A stretch of DNA of 64,000 bases, taken from the NCBI GenBank assembly GCA_026120035.1, contig JALRME010000036.1, forward strand, positions 310,001 to 374,000. The letters run 5' to 3'. The translations under genes and the position numbers were made by a program. Below, in pieces: positions 1 to 11,068 of this stretch (positions are counted from its first letter, which is position 1; the number at the start of each line of letters is the position of its first letter). Under the pieces are notes generated by a model, which did no database searches, had not been told where the DNA came from, and saw only the letters and a program-made list of their open reading frames with translations. This stretch comes from Coleophoma eucalyptorum. Its lineage: Eukaryota; Ascomycota; Leotiomycetes; Helotiales; Dermateaceae.

Positions 1-404
1 GGGTCTTGGGCCCTCTCACGCAAGAAAAAACAAGACTAAATCCAAGACTGCCCAAGAACTTAGATGTTTTGGGGACACGGCCAAGGTGTAGACAGTCACG
101 TGGTCCAGCGCAAGCCCTCGCAAGGCATGAATCAGCCCCAGTTGCAGAGGGTTGCAACCATCAGAGCTTAAGTGCATCTTCGACCCCAAACACGGGTCTA
201 GATGCAGGTTTAGGAGCCAACTAGATCCCGATGTCGGTTTCATGAGCTAGGGAAATATCTCCGATTTGCAGGAAACAGCGGAATAGAAAGCCACTTCACA
301 TGTAAGAAAGCGCAACAGTCCAAATACACTTGCTTCGAAGCATCAGCACCTTCCTTGAGCTCACGACTCTCCAACAGTGTCTCAACACATAGCAATCCTC
401 GCAT

Positions 405-446
405 TCCCAAGTCCCAAGTCCCAAGCCCTAAGTCCCAAGCCCCAAG
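405..446. repeat. CCCAAGY tandem heptamers
   Basis: The stretch is six imperfect copies of a seven-base unit, CCCAAGT or CCCAAGC, with one copy reading CCCTAAG. The unit does not lie in any supported gene. It is a minisatellite-like array; a shifted single copy is also visible near position 420. I see no sign that it is telomeric. Confidence 0.8.
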
Positions 447-611
447 ACCAACTAGATCTGTAAGAGTGTATTGAGTTTGAAGGAACTGGGCAACACCACT
501 TGCTCTTGGGAACTATGATTTGACGACCCAAGCCTGGACTTCATGCGGTAGCTAATAAATCAATACGGCAAAGAAATCCGACCTCCACATCGTCCAGCTT
601 GGCCTTTTTGC

Positions 612-1367
612 AGACGTGCAACAAACAGCGGTGCACCACTGTGGATAAGATCAGAATAGAAACGGAAGATAGGCTACTGACGGGAATAAGAGGACAAAGT
701 CTCAATTCGACCTTCAATAATGCGCAAGACTTTGGTAGGGCGTCGAGTTGAGGCGAGTCATTGCAAGTACGAGTGCGAGTGAAGGCATCGTGTATTGCCG
801 GAAGCCGAGTTAAAGGCGGAAAAAGAAAACCCCCGTTGAGTCGCCTGTCGGGCCGTGGAACCAATTGTATTGGAACAATTCAAACAGGGCCGCTGTGCAA
901 GAAACCAGGGAAGATCTTTTTTTTTTAATTGAAGCAAAATTTCATCGCTGCCATGCTTGCTCTTCGTTGGTGGAGGAGCCGTCTTGGCCTCCTAGGGCTC
1001 CTTCTTGCTCCTCTCCTGGCCCACGGATTGCTATTCGGTCCAATGTCTTTGGCTGCCCGCTTGCGTCGGCACCGCTCTTAGATCCTCTGGGCGCTTTCTC
1101 AGACGTGCAACAAAGGCTTGAGCCAACGCTGTGGTGATGCCGGTTTAGAAAAGCCGATTGCAGACAAACATCAGACCGGGCTGAATATGGGGCTGCTGGA
1201 TCTCTCGGCGCTTTTCCAGACGTGCAACAAAGTCTTGAGTGATAATCTTGGTCAAGAGATGCAAATGGATACCAAGGACTAAGGAGCAGACTCGGTGTGC
1301 TACATGCTCTATGCCATGCCTATTGCCCAGCGACGGTCTCTCGGCACTTTTTCAGATGTGCAACAAA
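612..1367 (+). repeat. four dispersed copies of AGAYGTGCAACAAA
   Basis: The 14-mer AGACGTGCAACAAA occurs at 612-625, 1101-1114 and 1218-1231, and as AGATGTGCAACAAA at 1354-1367. The last three copies also share an upstream block, roughly TCTCKGGCGCTTTYTC, and two share TTGAG downstream. Spacing between the last three is 117 and 136 nt. They look like worn tandem copies of a longer unit of about 120-135 nt. No coding frame links them. Confidence 0.75.
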
Positions 1368-1488
1368 CTCCTGTTCAAGGCCTTTTGCAGAAGGGGTAGG
1401 AATAATAATCTGGAGGGAAAGCATGTTCGCAGCCAGTGATTGCGTTTTTGAATCGTTTCTTCATATTTTGATGTGCTTATGTACTACA

Positions 1489-3191
1489 TTATTTTTGCAA
1501 TGGCTGGTCATTACCTCCGTAGGTAATCATCTTGGTCACTTGGTAATCCCCAACTCCGTACTTGCTTCCCTCTCTTCCGAATCCAGACTCCTTAACTCCA
1601 CCGAATGGTGCTGCCGGATCACTGATAAGTCCAGTGTTGACACCCACCATACCAACCTCCAATGCTTCAGCAACTCTCGTCACTCTTTGGATGTCTTTTG
1701 AAAAGAAGTATCCAGCCAAACCAACCTCAGTATTGTTGGCAAGTCGAACCACCTCTTCTTCAGTTTCGAACTTGAACAGACCAGCAACAGGGCCGAATGT
1801 TTCTTCGGATGCCAGGTCCATATCTGTTGTCATACCAGAGATGACAGTAGGTTGGAAGAAGTTGTCGCCCAACTCGGGCATCTTCTGTCCTCCAACAAGG
1901 ATCTTACCTCCCTTCTTCTCAGCATCACGAACATGAGCGTCAACCTTGCTAATAGCCCGGTCGTGAATGAGTGGACCATGAGTAATGCCCTCCGTGTAGC
2001 CACCTCCGACCTTAAACTCCTTGACCTTCGCAGCGAATGCCTCGGCGAACTTATCATAGATTCCAGACTGGATGTAGAGCCGGTTTGCGCACACACAGGT
2101 CTGGCCAGATGATCTGAATTTACTGGCAATGGCACCGGCCACGGCAGCGTCAAGGTCTGCATCATCGAAAACTATGAATGGAGCATTTCCTCCGAGCTCG
2201 AATGACAACTTCTTCAAGGTGGAAGATGATTGCTGCATGAGAATTTTGCCCACGCCAGTAGAACCAGTGAAGGATACCTTCTTAACGGTTGGTGATGTTG
2301 TAAGTACCTGACCAACTTCAGGCGTGTTCTTAAGCGCAGAAATGATGTTGATAACTCCTTTTGGAACGCCCGCTCGATGTGCCAACTCAGCGATAGCAAG
2401 AGCTGTGAAGGGAGTCTCACCAGGAGACTTTGCAACGACTGTGCATCCAGCTGCCAGAGCTGGACCAATCTTACGAGTAATCATTGCCGCGGGAAAATTC
2501 CATCTTGCACTTGTATTAGCAGACTCTCCGAAAATGTGTAATACCAACTCACGGTGTAATAAGTCCACAAACTCCAATTGGCTCTTTGATTGTTACCACA
2601 CGATTTCCTGGAACAGATGCTGGAATCGTGTCGCCATATAACCGCGGGGCCTCCTCGCTGAACCATTCAAAGAAATTCGCAGCGTATGTAGCCTCGCCCT
2701 TCGCATCGGCTAAGGGCTTTCCATTCTCCCATGTAATAATCCTGGCGATATCTTCAGAGTTCTCTACACATAAGTCGTACCATCTTCTCAACAGCTTTGA
2801 CCGCTCTCGACCTGTCGTCTTTCGGAATTCTGGAAACGCAGCTGCAGCTGCGTCGATTGCAAGCTTGGCATCTTCCGCATCCATCTCCGGAGCGACGCCA
2901 ATTGGCTTTCCGGAAGAGGGATCTGAGCAATTGAGTATCAGTACTTGACGTGAGACAATAGCAGAGCTCCCGTATCTTACCAGTTACCTCGAAAGTCTTT
3001 CCAGACTTTGCCTGCACCCATTCTCCATTGACATATGCGACATTCGTCTTTAGCAGAGAAGGATCGTTGAGCTTTGGCACGGTGTGAGACATTGATGAGG
3101 CTTTCCGCGAGTATATCGCAGGTAGACTAGATCTCTGGAATCGTGATAGGACTCGAGACGTGGAAGTCGTTGATCTTAAGAGGCTGGCCAT
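1489..3191 (-). CDS. succinate-semialdehyde dehydrogenase (aldehyde dehydrogenase family)
   Basis: Oxidises succinic semialdehyde to succinate with NAD(P)+ in the GABA shunt. Three exons (3191-2981, 2922-2553, 2503-1489) give 531 residues. Introns are 58 and 49 nt; the second junction restores the ITPWNFP motif that SSADHs share. Visible family motifs are FELGGNAPFIVFDDADLD, carrying the general-base Glu, and the SSGQTCVCANR segment with the catalytic Cys. The chain ends in a usual family C-terminus (GSKYGVGDY..). The first 33 residues are rich in Arg and Ser with no acid, like a mitochondrial presequence. A second Met (residue 34, MSHTVPK) could give a cytosolic form. A close paralogue with a different aldehyde substrate cannot be excluded, but the similarity is to GabD/Uga2-type enzymes. 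Confidence 0.93.
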
Positions 3192-4212
3192 GTTATAGAT
3201 GTGTTGGTGAGGTTTAAATGGGAGCCGTTAATAACTATCGATGCTACCGGATGAACTGGTAAATCTCATCAACTTGCGGGGATACTCAAATGGATGACCG
3301 ATTGGATCATGGAGTTGAGGGGCACGGCAATCGACCTGGTTGGAGCTGAGGAGCTTGATTATGAGGATTACCTCACAGGGGGAGGGGAGCTCTTTAAACA
3401 ATTTCTTGCGTCACTTCGGCTCGCCCATGACGCCTAAAGCACCACGGATTCCTTATCGTCGGCCTAAATGAGAAAACTCAGGTCAGAGGCTTTACTAGCT
3501 ATAGCCGGAGCTCCATGATCGGAGATCCCCCCTTATATATTCTTTTCAAGTCAAGATAGAGTCATCTCTGCATAATTGCAAATACTAATTCATTCTTGAT
3601 GATGATAGCAAAGTAAAGACATAAGACACACCGGTCTAAAGTTATCCCGATACCGCTGATCCCTTACGACACCACATTAACTCTTTCTTCAATGTATAAT
3701 CCTGCTTTGTTTTCTTTGATTTTGTCTAAACACCCACATTTTCGATCTCCTTTGTGACCTCCGTATAACCATCCAGTTTGACAGCTTGCTCTACTGAATT
3801 TTTCTCGTCTAGATATATCTATAAGATGGACCAAGCCATGGTTTCAAAGTGCGCTAAGTGTTAAGGCCTCGGATCACGCATGTGAGCAAGCTAATAAAAA
3901 CTGCTCGAGTGGCACAGCGGACTTGACAGGGAAGTGAAAGAGTCCCAGCGACTGCAGACTACAGGCAAAGGATACATATGAGTTTATCAGGCTGCAGATG
4001 GAGTGCGCCTCCATTTATCAAGCCTGTCAAACTCTAGAACTGCGAAAAACATCAAGAGTCTAGATAGATGAACATGTATTAAAATATTATTAATTACCAC
4101 AACTCCAACAAGATCCGTAGACCTGTTTTTGACCACCGAATATTACAATCATGTTGCTAATTTCAACGAAGACACAAGCATCTAACACCAACATGCTAAG
4201 TAACAAACCTAA
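3192..4212. other. intergenic, 1.0 kb
   Basis: This holds the SSADH promoter at the left and the 3' flank of the next gene at the right. The only feature I see is a TATATAT tract near 3535. No frame longer than about 60 codons and no RNA gene is supported. Confidence 0.6.
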
Positions 4213-6126
4213 TTAACCACCACTACCAGTATCATCACCACCACCGTCACCACCACCACCACCAGTAGTAGAAGAAGGGTCTTCCGTGTCGGGCTCAGTC
4301 TTCAAGCCCTGCAGCAGCGAATCTATTCGTCGGTTCAACAAACTGACCCTCCGTTCTATTTTTTTCTCTTCAGGAACACCCTCTTTCAACCACAGCGGCC
4401 GCAATACCTCCGAGGACGATTGCCCAGGCTCGACACTATTCCGATTGCTGGGACCACTTGCTATGCTTGTTCGGAATGTTGTTCGCCGTTCGTCAAGATT
4501 AGAAAGCGTGCTGCTTCGAGCTAGCGTGTTCACGGTATTTGTGGACAAGGTGCTGCTTCGTGATTGTCGCACTATTGGCGTGCGGCTTGACCAGGCGTAC
4601 GCAATTCTTTCTTGAATACGCTCTTCATTTTGGGTTTCTGGCTCCGGATTTTGAAATATGGAATACGCAGACTGGGGACGTGGTTGTGAACTTCGTCGGG
4701 AAATGGTGAGTTCTTGCTCACTGGCATCGCCGTCTGGCGACACTGACGGATCTTCTTCAGTGGCAGGATCCAACTCTGTCTGTGGAAGCTTCGGCTCATC
4801 ATCATCTCCTCCCAGTTCCTCGCCCTCTGATCCAATCTCCGAATTGTGCCGAGACACGGTTCCAATCCATGAATGAGGCCTTACGAGTATACTGGAATTT
4901 CGTCTAGCTGTGGGTGTAGAGAGTGCTTCGCTGTCGCTATAGAGTCCGGACTCAACAGCGCTAATCCTGGACTCTGCCGGAGAAGGTTCCACGACTCTGT
5001 CAGAAGGATCGAGCTCCCAGAGCTGTGTTGGCCTCACTTGTAACAGATTTTGAATAGCTTGCTCTTCAACATTGTTGGCAATTTGGTTGACTGCAGATGA
5101 TGCATCACCAAGCGCTGGCGTTTTCCATGTCGGAATCACTGGCGAAATTGCTTCCTCTGGCCTGTCGGATAGTAACATAGGCTCAGGCGTAGTCTGGGAA
5201 GGTTCCGCGACGGCAGGAATCGTTGATTGAATTGCAACCGCCTTCTGCCATTCTGCGACATTTGCGGTGGAGGTGTTTGCTGGAATGGATGAGCCAAACA
5301 TTCTTGAAAAGAATCCTCCTTGCTCTTCTGGGATTTCGTCGGGTGCTAGGTTGGCTTCTGCATCGGCAGTGGTGGCTTTTGAGTCCAGAGTAGTTGAAGG
5401 AGGTAGTGGTGGCTCTTGTATTATTACAGGAATTGAAACAATGGCCTCATTTGTAGAACTAATTATGTTCTCCAGAGAGGCCATAGCGTTAGGTATAGCG
5501 TTTGGTATAGCTTTTGGTGTAGCTTTTGGTGCATCTTTACCGTTTTCCCCCCGGTCAACTGACGCAGGCAGTGCATGAACATGATCGATGGTCGAAGACT
5601 TAGAAGCACTAATGCGCGAAGGTACAGACCTCCACGCAGATGGCGTATATCTACGATCACCGACCATTTGCACCGCCCCTCGGGGGCCCAAGAAAGGACA
5701 CCTGGCGGCCTCTGGCAGGCTTCACAGGCATAGCAATGACCTTTGCGAAAGCCTCCATACTGGCCTCATGGTCACGTACCATCCTTTCATGCTCGCGCAC
5801 TCTTTCTGCTTTAAGGGTCACCATCAGTTCATATGACACATATATACGTTGAAAACCTCGAAATAAATACCTTGATGTCGCCGCACCTCTTCTTGGTGGA
5901 TGCGCATTTCGTCGGCGTGTTTTAGGGCTTCTGCTTCGTAGTATTGCTCCATCTCGTATTGTTCTTGAGCAATGCGCTCTTGTTCTTCTTGCATACGGGC
6001 CTGCTCCTCCAGCATTCGCTCTTGTTCAGCTTCCATGATCTCTTGCTCCCTTGCGCGAGCCTCTGCCTGCCGCTCGAATTCGAGCATTTTGGGCGTCATG
6101 GTGCCCTTGATCCCGTTTTGAGACAT
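4213..6126 (-). CDS. coiled-coil, low-complexity hypothetical protein
   Basis: I do not recognise a family. The N-terminal exon (6126-5871) encodes a charged coiled coil of about 75 residues, dominated by Glu, Gln, Arg and Met. After a clear 62-nt intron (5870-5809) the helix continues (AERVREHERM). The long downstream exon, in a different frame, is Ser/Pro/Glu-rich and disordered, with a Pro/Ala repeat (KATPKAIPNAIPNAM) and a Gly/Asp tail ending at 4213. The frame change needs either a second intron or a sequence error. A phase-0 junction from 5702 to 5598 (103 nt, donor GTGTCC, acceptor CTAAG) works and gives 582 residues, but its donor is weak. The Arg-rich LNRRIDSLL segment near the C-terminus may form another short helix. 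Probably a cytoskeletal or scaffold protein; function unknown. Confidence 0.65.
5480..5532 (-). repeat. 15-18 bp tandem repeat within the coiled-coil gene
   Basis: On the plus strand the units read TAGCGTTAGGTA, TAGCGTTTGGTA, TAGCTTTTGGTG and TAGCTTTTGGTG. They encode the alternating Pro/Ala/Lys/Asn run (APKATPKAIPNAIPNAM) in the gene on the minus strand. The copies stay in frame, so the repeat can vary in length without disturbing the protein. Confidence 0.7.
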
Positions 6127-7111
6127 GATTGCTGTTGGTATAGAGTGTTACTGATGCGCGCTCGCTAAAATGACAAAAACACCAAAGAGGAAAAACAAGT
6201 AATGAGGGAACTTCAAGATTGTGACCACCTGCAGAGAAGTAGAAATTACAAGAGCAGGAAATCCGGGAGGTTGGTCGGTTTTGATGCTGGGTAGAAACAG
6301 TTCAAGGAGATTCATTCGTAACGTGGCCGGAAGGTCCCATGTTTGAAGGACCGTGAGCTTCCGGTTGCACTGCCGCGGAACAGTAGGATCTTATTAGCCT
6401 TTGCGCTGATGTTAACCTTGTCCAGGGCGCTCAGGAAGGGCAAATAATTGTTTCGTCGGTTTCGAGTTTTTCGAGGAGCTGAGCTCGTAGGCCTGGGCGT
6501 GAGCGCGGATATACCTGATACGTGAGTTGCTTCAAGGTAGTGCGCCGCTATGACCCTGCATCGGTAGGATCTCGAAAACATCCCAGAAATGGGGATGTGG
6601 TTGGAGAGAAGCTGAAAAGCTCTCGAAATCGAGCCATACCTTTCGGAGGAAGGGGGTGTGCACCCTGTTAAAGGGGTAGGGGATACATGCTTCGTGGGAT
6701 CAGTAAGAACAGCTATAAGCTTGGTGAATGGATGCCCAACACGTGATAACCATGTAAGCGCGCTATGATGAGGTGATCCAAACGAAAGACAATAATTGAG
6801 ACGATCGTGAATCATGGTCCAAGCGTATGTCAGTGACAAACGCCCCGATACAATTGTTCCGAGAGACAATGCAAATATGCTCTCCTTTATGCAATTGGGT
6901 GAGTACCAAGACCTGGACAGCTCAATGAGGAGTTATACTGAGTCAAGGTTGGGACGGTTGAACTGCACTCAGGTACTCAATTGTGAACGTAGCAACAATT
7001 GCTAGAATGATGGACTACTGTCTAGAATAGAATACATGTATACCATTGTGTTTCATACGAGCTACTAGCTAGAGCTACATATGACTAAAAGTACAAAAGA
7101 AATGTGTCGAT
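6127..7111. other. intergenic, 1.0 kb
   Basis: It lies upstream of the coiled-coil gene and downstream of MIC60. A 185-codon minus-strand frame (6869-6312) exists but has no motif, no hydrophobic pattern and no neighbour logic, so I do not call it a gene. Nothing else stands out. Confidence 0.55.
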
Positions 7112-9278
7112 TTACTCGACTTTCAAGCTTTGTAGCCTCGCCTCAGTTGCAATTACCTGTGAGTACATTAGTAACTTTGCAAGTATATATGGATTAACAA
7201 AACTTACGTCAAGAGCCTGCTGGACTTCTAGAACTTTTCGTACTTCCCCCAACCAGTCTCTGCTCAGAGTCTTCGCCCATCCGTTCAAACCATTCATTTC
7301 TCTCGCTGCAGCATCGAGATCACCTTCTTCGAGGAAGGTCTCGGTTCTTGTTAGGATGCTCTCGACATCATCTCCAGTAGCCAAACCATTCTTCTTGAAA
7401 AGCAGCTTGCTCAAGACATAGCTTGATGCATGGCTAGCAACACCGGCCTCCTCTGGTAAAAGTGAAGCCTTGCGGACTTCCGAGGCAACACGGCGGAAAC
7501 GATCAATAAGTTGAGCTGAGCTAGGGATTCCACGCTGGTAAGAAATAGGGTTAATGGAAGCAATGGCTGCGTTGACGACGGCATCATCAGAGGCAATCTC
7601 CTTCAAAGCCGCAAGTTCCTTGGTAAATGGCCTTGGGACCTGGCTCTTCTCAAGGTTAGCCCGGACTGCTTCGACGGCTACATGAAGGTGTTGAGTCTTC
7701 AGGTTTGTGTCAATGACGGAGTTCCAGTCAGTGGTCAGCTTCTCGAGTTCTGTGACTGTGTTAGACAAGTCAGAGAGCTTGCCCAATCTTCCCTCTCGTT
7801 CTTCCTCAACACGAGCTTTAACTTCGGCAATGAACTGCTCCTTCATCTTCACTGCTTGCTCCAATAATTGATTCTTCAGGCGCTGCTCATTGACCTCGTT
7901 GGCTCGTTCAACCTCTGCCTTCAATTTTTGTTCGTAACTTTGTTGGATCTTTTGGCGCTCAGACTCAAACTCCTCCTTCCATCGCAGCTCTTGACCTTGC
8001 ATCTCACCCTCCAGACGACGAACCAATTCCTTGGCAGCTCGATCGAATTCCTCGTGCGATGCAACAACTTTGCTCTCAGCGTCTTTCAAAGAGGCATCTT
8101 TCAAAGTCTGGATCTTGCCGCCAACCTTGGCCAGCTCGCTCTTGGCCTTTTCAATTGTTGCGGAAAACTTAGCATTGGAATTATCGGCATTGACGACTGT
8201 GATGATATCATTGATGATCTTAACCAAATCTTGTACCAATGGCTCCTTGGCATCCTTGATATTGATAGGATCGATATGGGTTAGGGCAGGAGGAAATCTT
8301 GAAGGCTCGTCAACTTCAGGTGCTTTGAAAGCAGTAGATTTAGGTGAGTCCTGTGCAACTGGAGTAGCCTTTGCTGCAACTTTGGGTTCTGGTGCCTTTG
8401 GTGCAGGGGCTGGCGCTGGTAAGTCTTTCTTAGCAGACTCAACTGCCTTGACATTTTCGGACGCCTTTGCTTTTGTTGGCTGCTGTATTGCCTCTACTGG
8501 CTTCTTCTCCTCTGGCTTGGTAGCATCGGAAACCTTCCATGACACTCCGCTCTGGCTTGGGATTCTAACCTGCTCTCCAGCATCTCTTGGGCGTGCTGGA
8601 TTGCGGTTTGCAGACTTTGGGAACTTCCTGCGGAATTCCTGCTCCTCAAAGTATAGGACAGCTTCTTCTCCAAAGGGCACAAACTCTGTAAAGAAATCAT
8701 GGAAGTTGTCGTTGATTCGCGAGTAGTAAACACCACCGCCAAATCCAAGCGCGCCGAGTATGAAGAGGGTGAAGAAAAATCTGCGGATTCTCCTCTTTGG
8801 TTTCCGTGCTGGGGGAGGAGGAATGGAGGACGGCGGAGGACCAGATGATGTAGGAGGAGCAGCCTGGACCTTGGCTGGAGACGGAGGTGTCAATGGGACG
8901 CTATCCGCCGGGATCGTAGAGCTTGATATAGGCGTAGCAGTCGTGGATGGTGCAGTAGCCAATCTTGAGTTTGGTGACGTTGCTACAGACCCTTCGGGGA
9001 GAGGCTCAGAAGTTGCATCGCTGGCGGATCCAGGAAGAACAACTGGGTTGGAATCGTTTATGGCTGGTTTTTTCACATCGGAGTATGCCCTCTAAATATA
9101 AGAACAACGAGTTAGTATACAATCGCATTGAATACAGCACTTCCTGGATTGGGAGGTTTCTCACCAGACCACCCGAGACAGCCCGGCCAACCTTAGCAGC
9201 ATGCCATTGACGTCCAGCATTGGCTACAACAGGCTTGTAACCAAATACCCTTGCCGATTGAAGAGAAGCTCGCAGCAT
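7112..9278 (-). CDS. MIC60: MICOS complex subunit Mic60 (mitofilin)
   Basis: Inner-membrane organiser of mitochondrial crista junctions. Exons 9278-9165, 9091-7208 and 7156-7112 give 680 residues. The first intron (73 nt) has a textbook TACTAAC branch point; the last (51 nt) restores the conserved end DVIATEARLQSL. The N-terminus (MLRASLQSARVFGYKPVV) is a mitochondrial presequence. A Pro/Ser/Thr-rich stretch follows, then a basic KPKRRIRR and one membrane span at about residues 141-160 with glycine packing motifs. Next come a long Lys/Glu/Ala coiled coil and the C-terminal mitofilin domain. Length and order match fungal Mic60. The Met at 9278 is chosen because upstream in-frame codons lack an ATG and the presequence begins there. 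In vivo it should pair with Mic10/Mic19. Confidence 0.95.
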
Positions 9279-9846
9279 GACGGGCTGCGTTGAGCGACAA
9301 GGAGTTGTTGAGGTATTGTTGATAGAGGCGCGTTGGTCGTCCAAGAAAACCTGTAGTTCCCGAGCTCGCACGCTCGCTCGCAAGCCTTCTATGCCAAGCC
9401 ATTTTGAGATGCGCGGCTACCCGACCTTAATTGCTATCAGATAAACAAGGCTACGAAACAGATCAGAATAAATTGTATTTGTTACAACAATCAGGCAAGT
9501 CATCATCATGGAATCTCAATAATCACAATTTCACATAGTTACGGCCAGTCTATAATCAATTGATGTGCTCTATTGCATATCGTACATCCCAAATGCCGCA
9601 GAACGAGTAATAAAAAAGCCTCTCGCGCCTTGCAGAAAGAAACCTGCAACTACCATCCCATGACAAGAACTAAGAGAAATTGAGGTATTAAAGGTTGCCC
9701 TGATACTCCTGGCATGACCGCCAGAGTCCAGCCGTCACCAAGCAAGCAAATCAATCGAAAGGCGCTATTCATATGATTCTGTCAACACGTTGACCTGACA
9801 TCATCTCCCATCTAAGCCAACAGCTAAGATGCCTCAGTATCAAACC
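9279..9846. other. intergenic between MIC60 and the Rab5 gene
   Basis: MIC60's promoter and 5' leader are at the left and the 3' end of the Rab gene is at the right. The sequence is AT-rich around 9420-9600. I see no further gene or RNA. Confidence 0.6.
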
Positions 9847-10739
9847 TTAACAACTGCACGCACCTGCACCCTGCGTGCCTGGTGCCTCCGGCCGAAGATC
9901 CACGCCTGCTCTTGGCCCCGATCTGGGATTTCTAGGCCCCGCCTGGTCGAGTGGCAGTTTCTTGGCAATAGCTGTGAAAAGCTCCTTTACATTCTCTGAG
10001 GTTTTCGCCGAGGTCTCAAAAAACAGAAGCCCGGCTTCTCTCGCATATGCCTCGGCGTCTGCTGCTGGGATAGCACGCTTGTCGGGCTGCTCGGTCACCA
10101 AATCGAGCTTGTTGCCTGCGAGGGCAATGATGATGTTCTCATTTGCCTGTCTCTGAAGTTCCTTTACCCATGCCTTCGCTTTGTCTAGTGAAGACTATGT
10201 AACGATTAGCTAAAATTGCTGATTATACATTAGCATGTTCAGCTTACCGCTTGTGTGATATCATAAACAACTACTGCACAGTTGGCGTTACGGTAGTACA
10301 TTGGTGCAAGGGACTTGTATCTCTCCTGTCCAGCAGTATCCCATATTTCGAACTTGACGGTCGTGCTATCATCGAGTGATATCGTTTGGGTGAGGAATGC
10401 GGCACCTAATCAAAATAGTTAGATTGAAGCTCGATGGTGATCGGATTGGACCAATATACCGATTGTCGACTCGCGATAGTCGTCGAACTGATCTTTCACA
10501 AATCGTAGTACCAAAGAACTCTATACGTTGTTGTCAGTATCAAAGCTGCAGATCTCTATTGTTGAGTAATTTCATACCTTTCCAACTGCAGATTCTCCTA
10601 ATGACACAAAGGATTAGCATATGCATATGGAGGCTATCAAGCCACGGTATACTGGACGGGCAAGCATACCGAGCAATACCAGCTTAAATTGGGCAAATCT
10701 TGAGTTCCCGGCGCGGGAGCCTGGTCCTCGGGCAGCCAT
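9847..10739 (-). CDS. Rab5-type small GTPase (Ypt51/Vps21 family)
   Basis: GTPase of early endosomes that recruits PI3-kinase and tethering factors for vesicle fusion. Five exons (10739-10670, 10597-10578, 10520-10460, 10405-10248, 10194-9847) give 218 residues, the usual Rab5 size. Exon 2 is a micro-exon of only 20 nt and codes for most of the P-loop, GESAVGKS, which spans three exons. Further motifs are [10 protein letters not shown] (switch II, with the Rab5-like [10 protein letters not shown] following), GNKLDL and ETSAKT. Switch I reads STIGAAFLTQ, which is diagnostic for Rab5. The C-terminus is a prenylation signal of the CxC type (CSC). It is divergent from SAC1. Confidence 0.96.
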
Positions 10740-11068
10740 ATTGATATATTGTCGGTGTGTGGGTTGAAAGATGTGGTATCGAGGGCCTTTCTTTAGACAA
10801 AGCTTCACGCCGTCGGATGAATGCGCAGGTGTGAAAGGGGGTCGCTGAAGTATCGGCGGTGATGAGCGGCTTGAAGTTGGATGGTGGTTGATGAGGCGGC
10901 GGCTGACGCTTTCAGGTTAAGATTGTTCACGTGATAGCTGTTAGAGGTGTCAAGTAAGTTATGACGAGGCTCCGAGGCAGCTATCGCATCTATATGAACG
11001 CCTTGTCCTCTTCATGATCGAGGTTGAAGTTTCTGCTGCATAACACCGTTGCAGGTCCCCTTAAAACT
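10740..11068. promoter_or_regulatory. shared divergent promoter of the Rab5 and SAC1 genes
   Basis: Only 329 nt separate the two start codons, which point away from each other, so the region must serve both. It contains an eight-base palindrome, TCACGTGA, at 10927-10934, close to the middle. That is the core bound by bHLH factors such as Cbf1-type proteins in fungi. No TATA box is obvious on either side. Confidence 0.65.
10927..10934. promoter_or_regulatory. TCACGTGA palindrome (bHLH-type site)
   Basis: Perfect 8-bp palindrome with an E-box CACGTG core, sitting about 190 nt upstream of the Rab5 ATG and 135 nt upstream of the SAC1 ATG. Binding is inferred from the motif alone. Confidence 0.5.

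Larger units (their letters stand above)
1..1488. other. gene-free left end with short repeats
   Basis: No reading frame here has the look of a conserved protein on either strand; the longest frames are about 110-130 codons, overlap one another and have no recognisable motif. What the stretch does hold is a run of heptamer-like CCCAAGT/CCCAAGC units and a short sequence found four times (both listed separately). It lies downstream of the SSADH gene, which is transcribed towards it, so part of the right end (about 1300-1488) is probably that gene's 3' UTR. Confidence 0.6.

Noticed and set aside
6312..6869. 185-codon minus-strand frame
   Set aside because: Composition is not protein-like, there is no conserved motif, and its neighbours' promoters occupy the same space.
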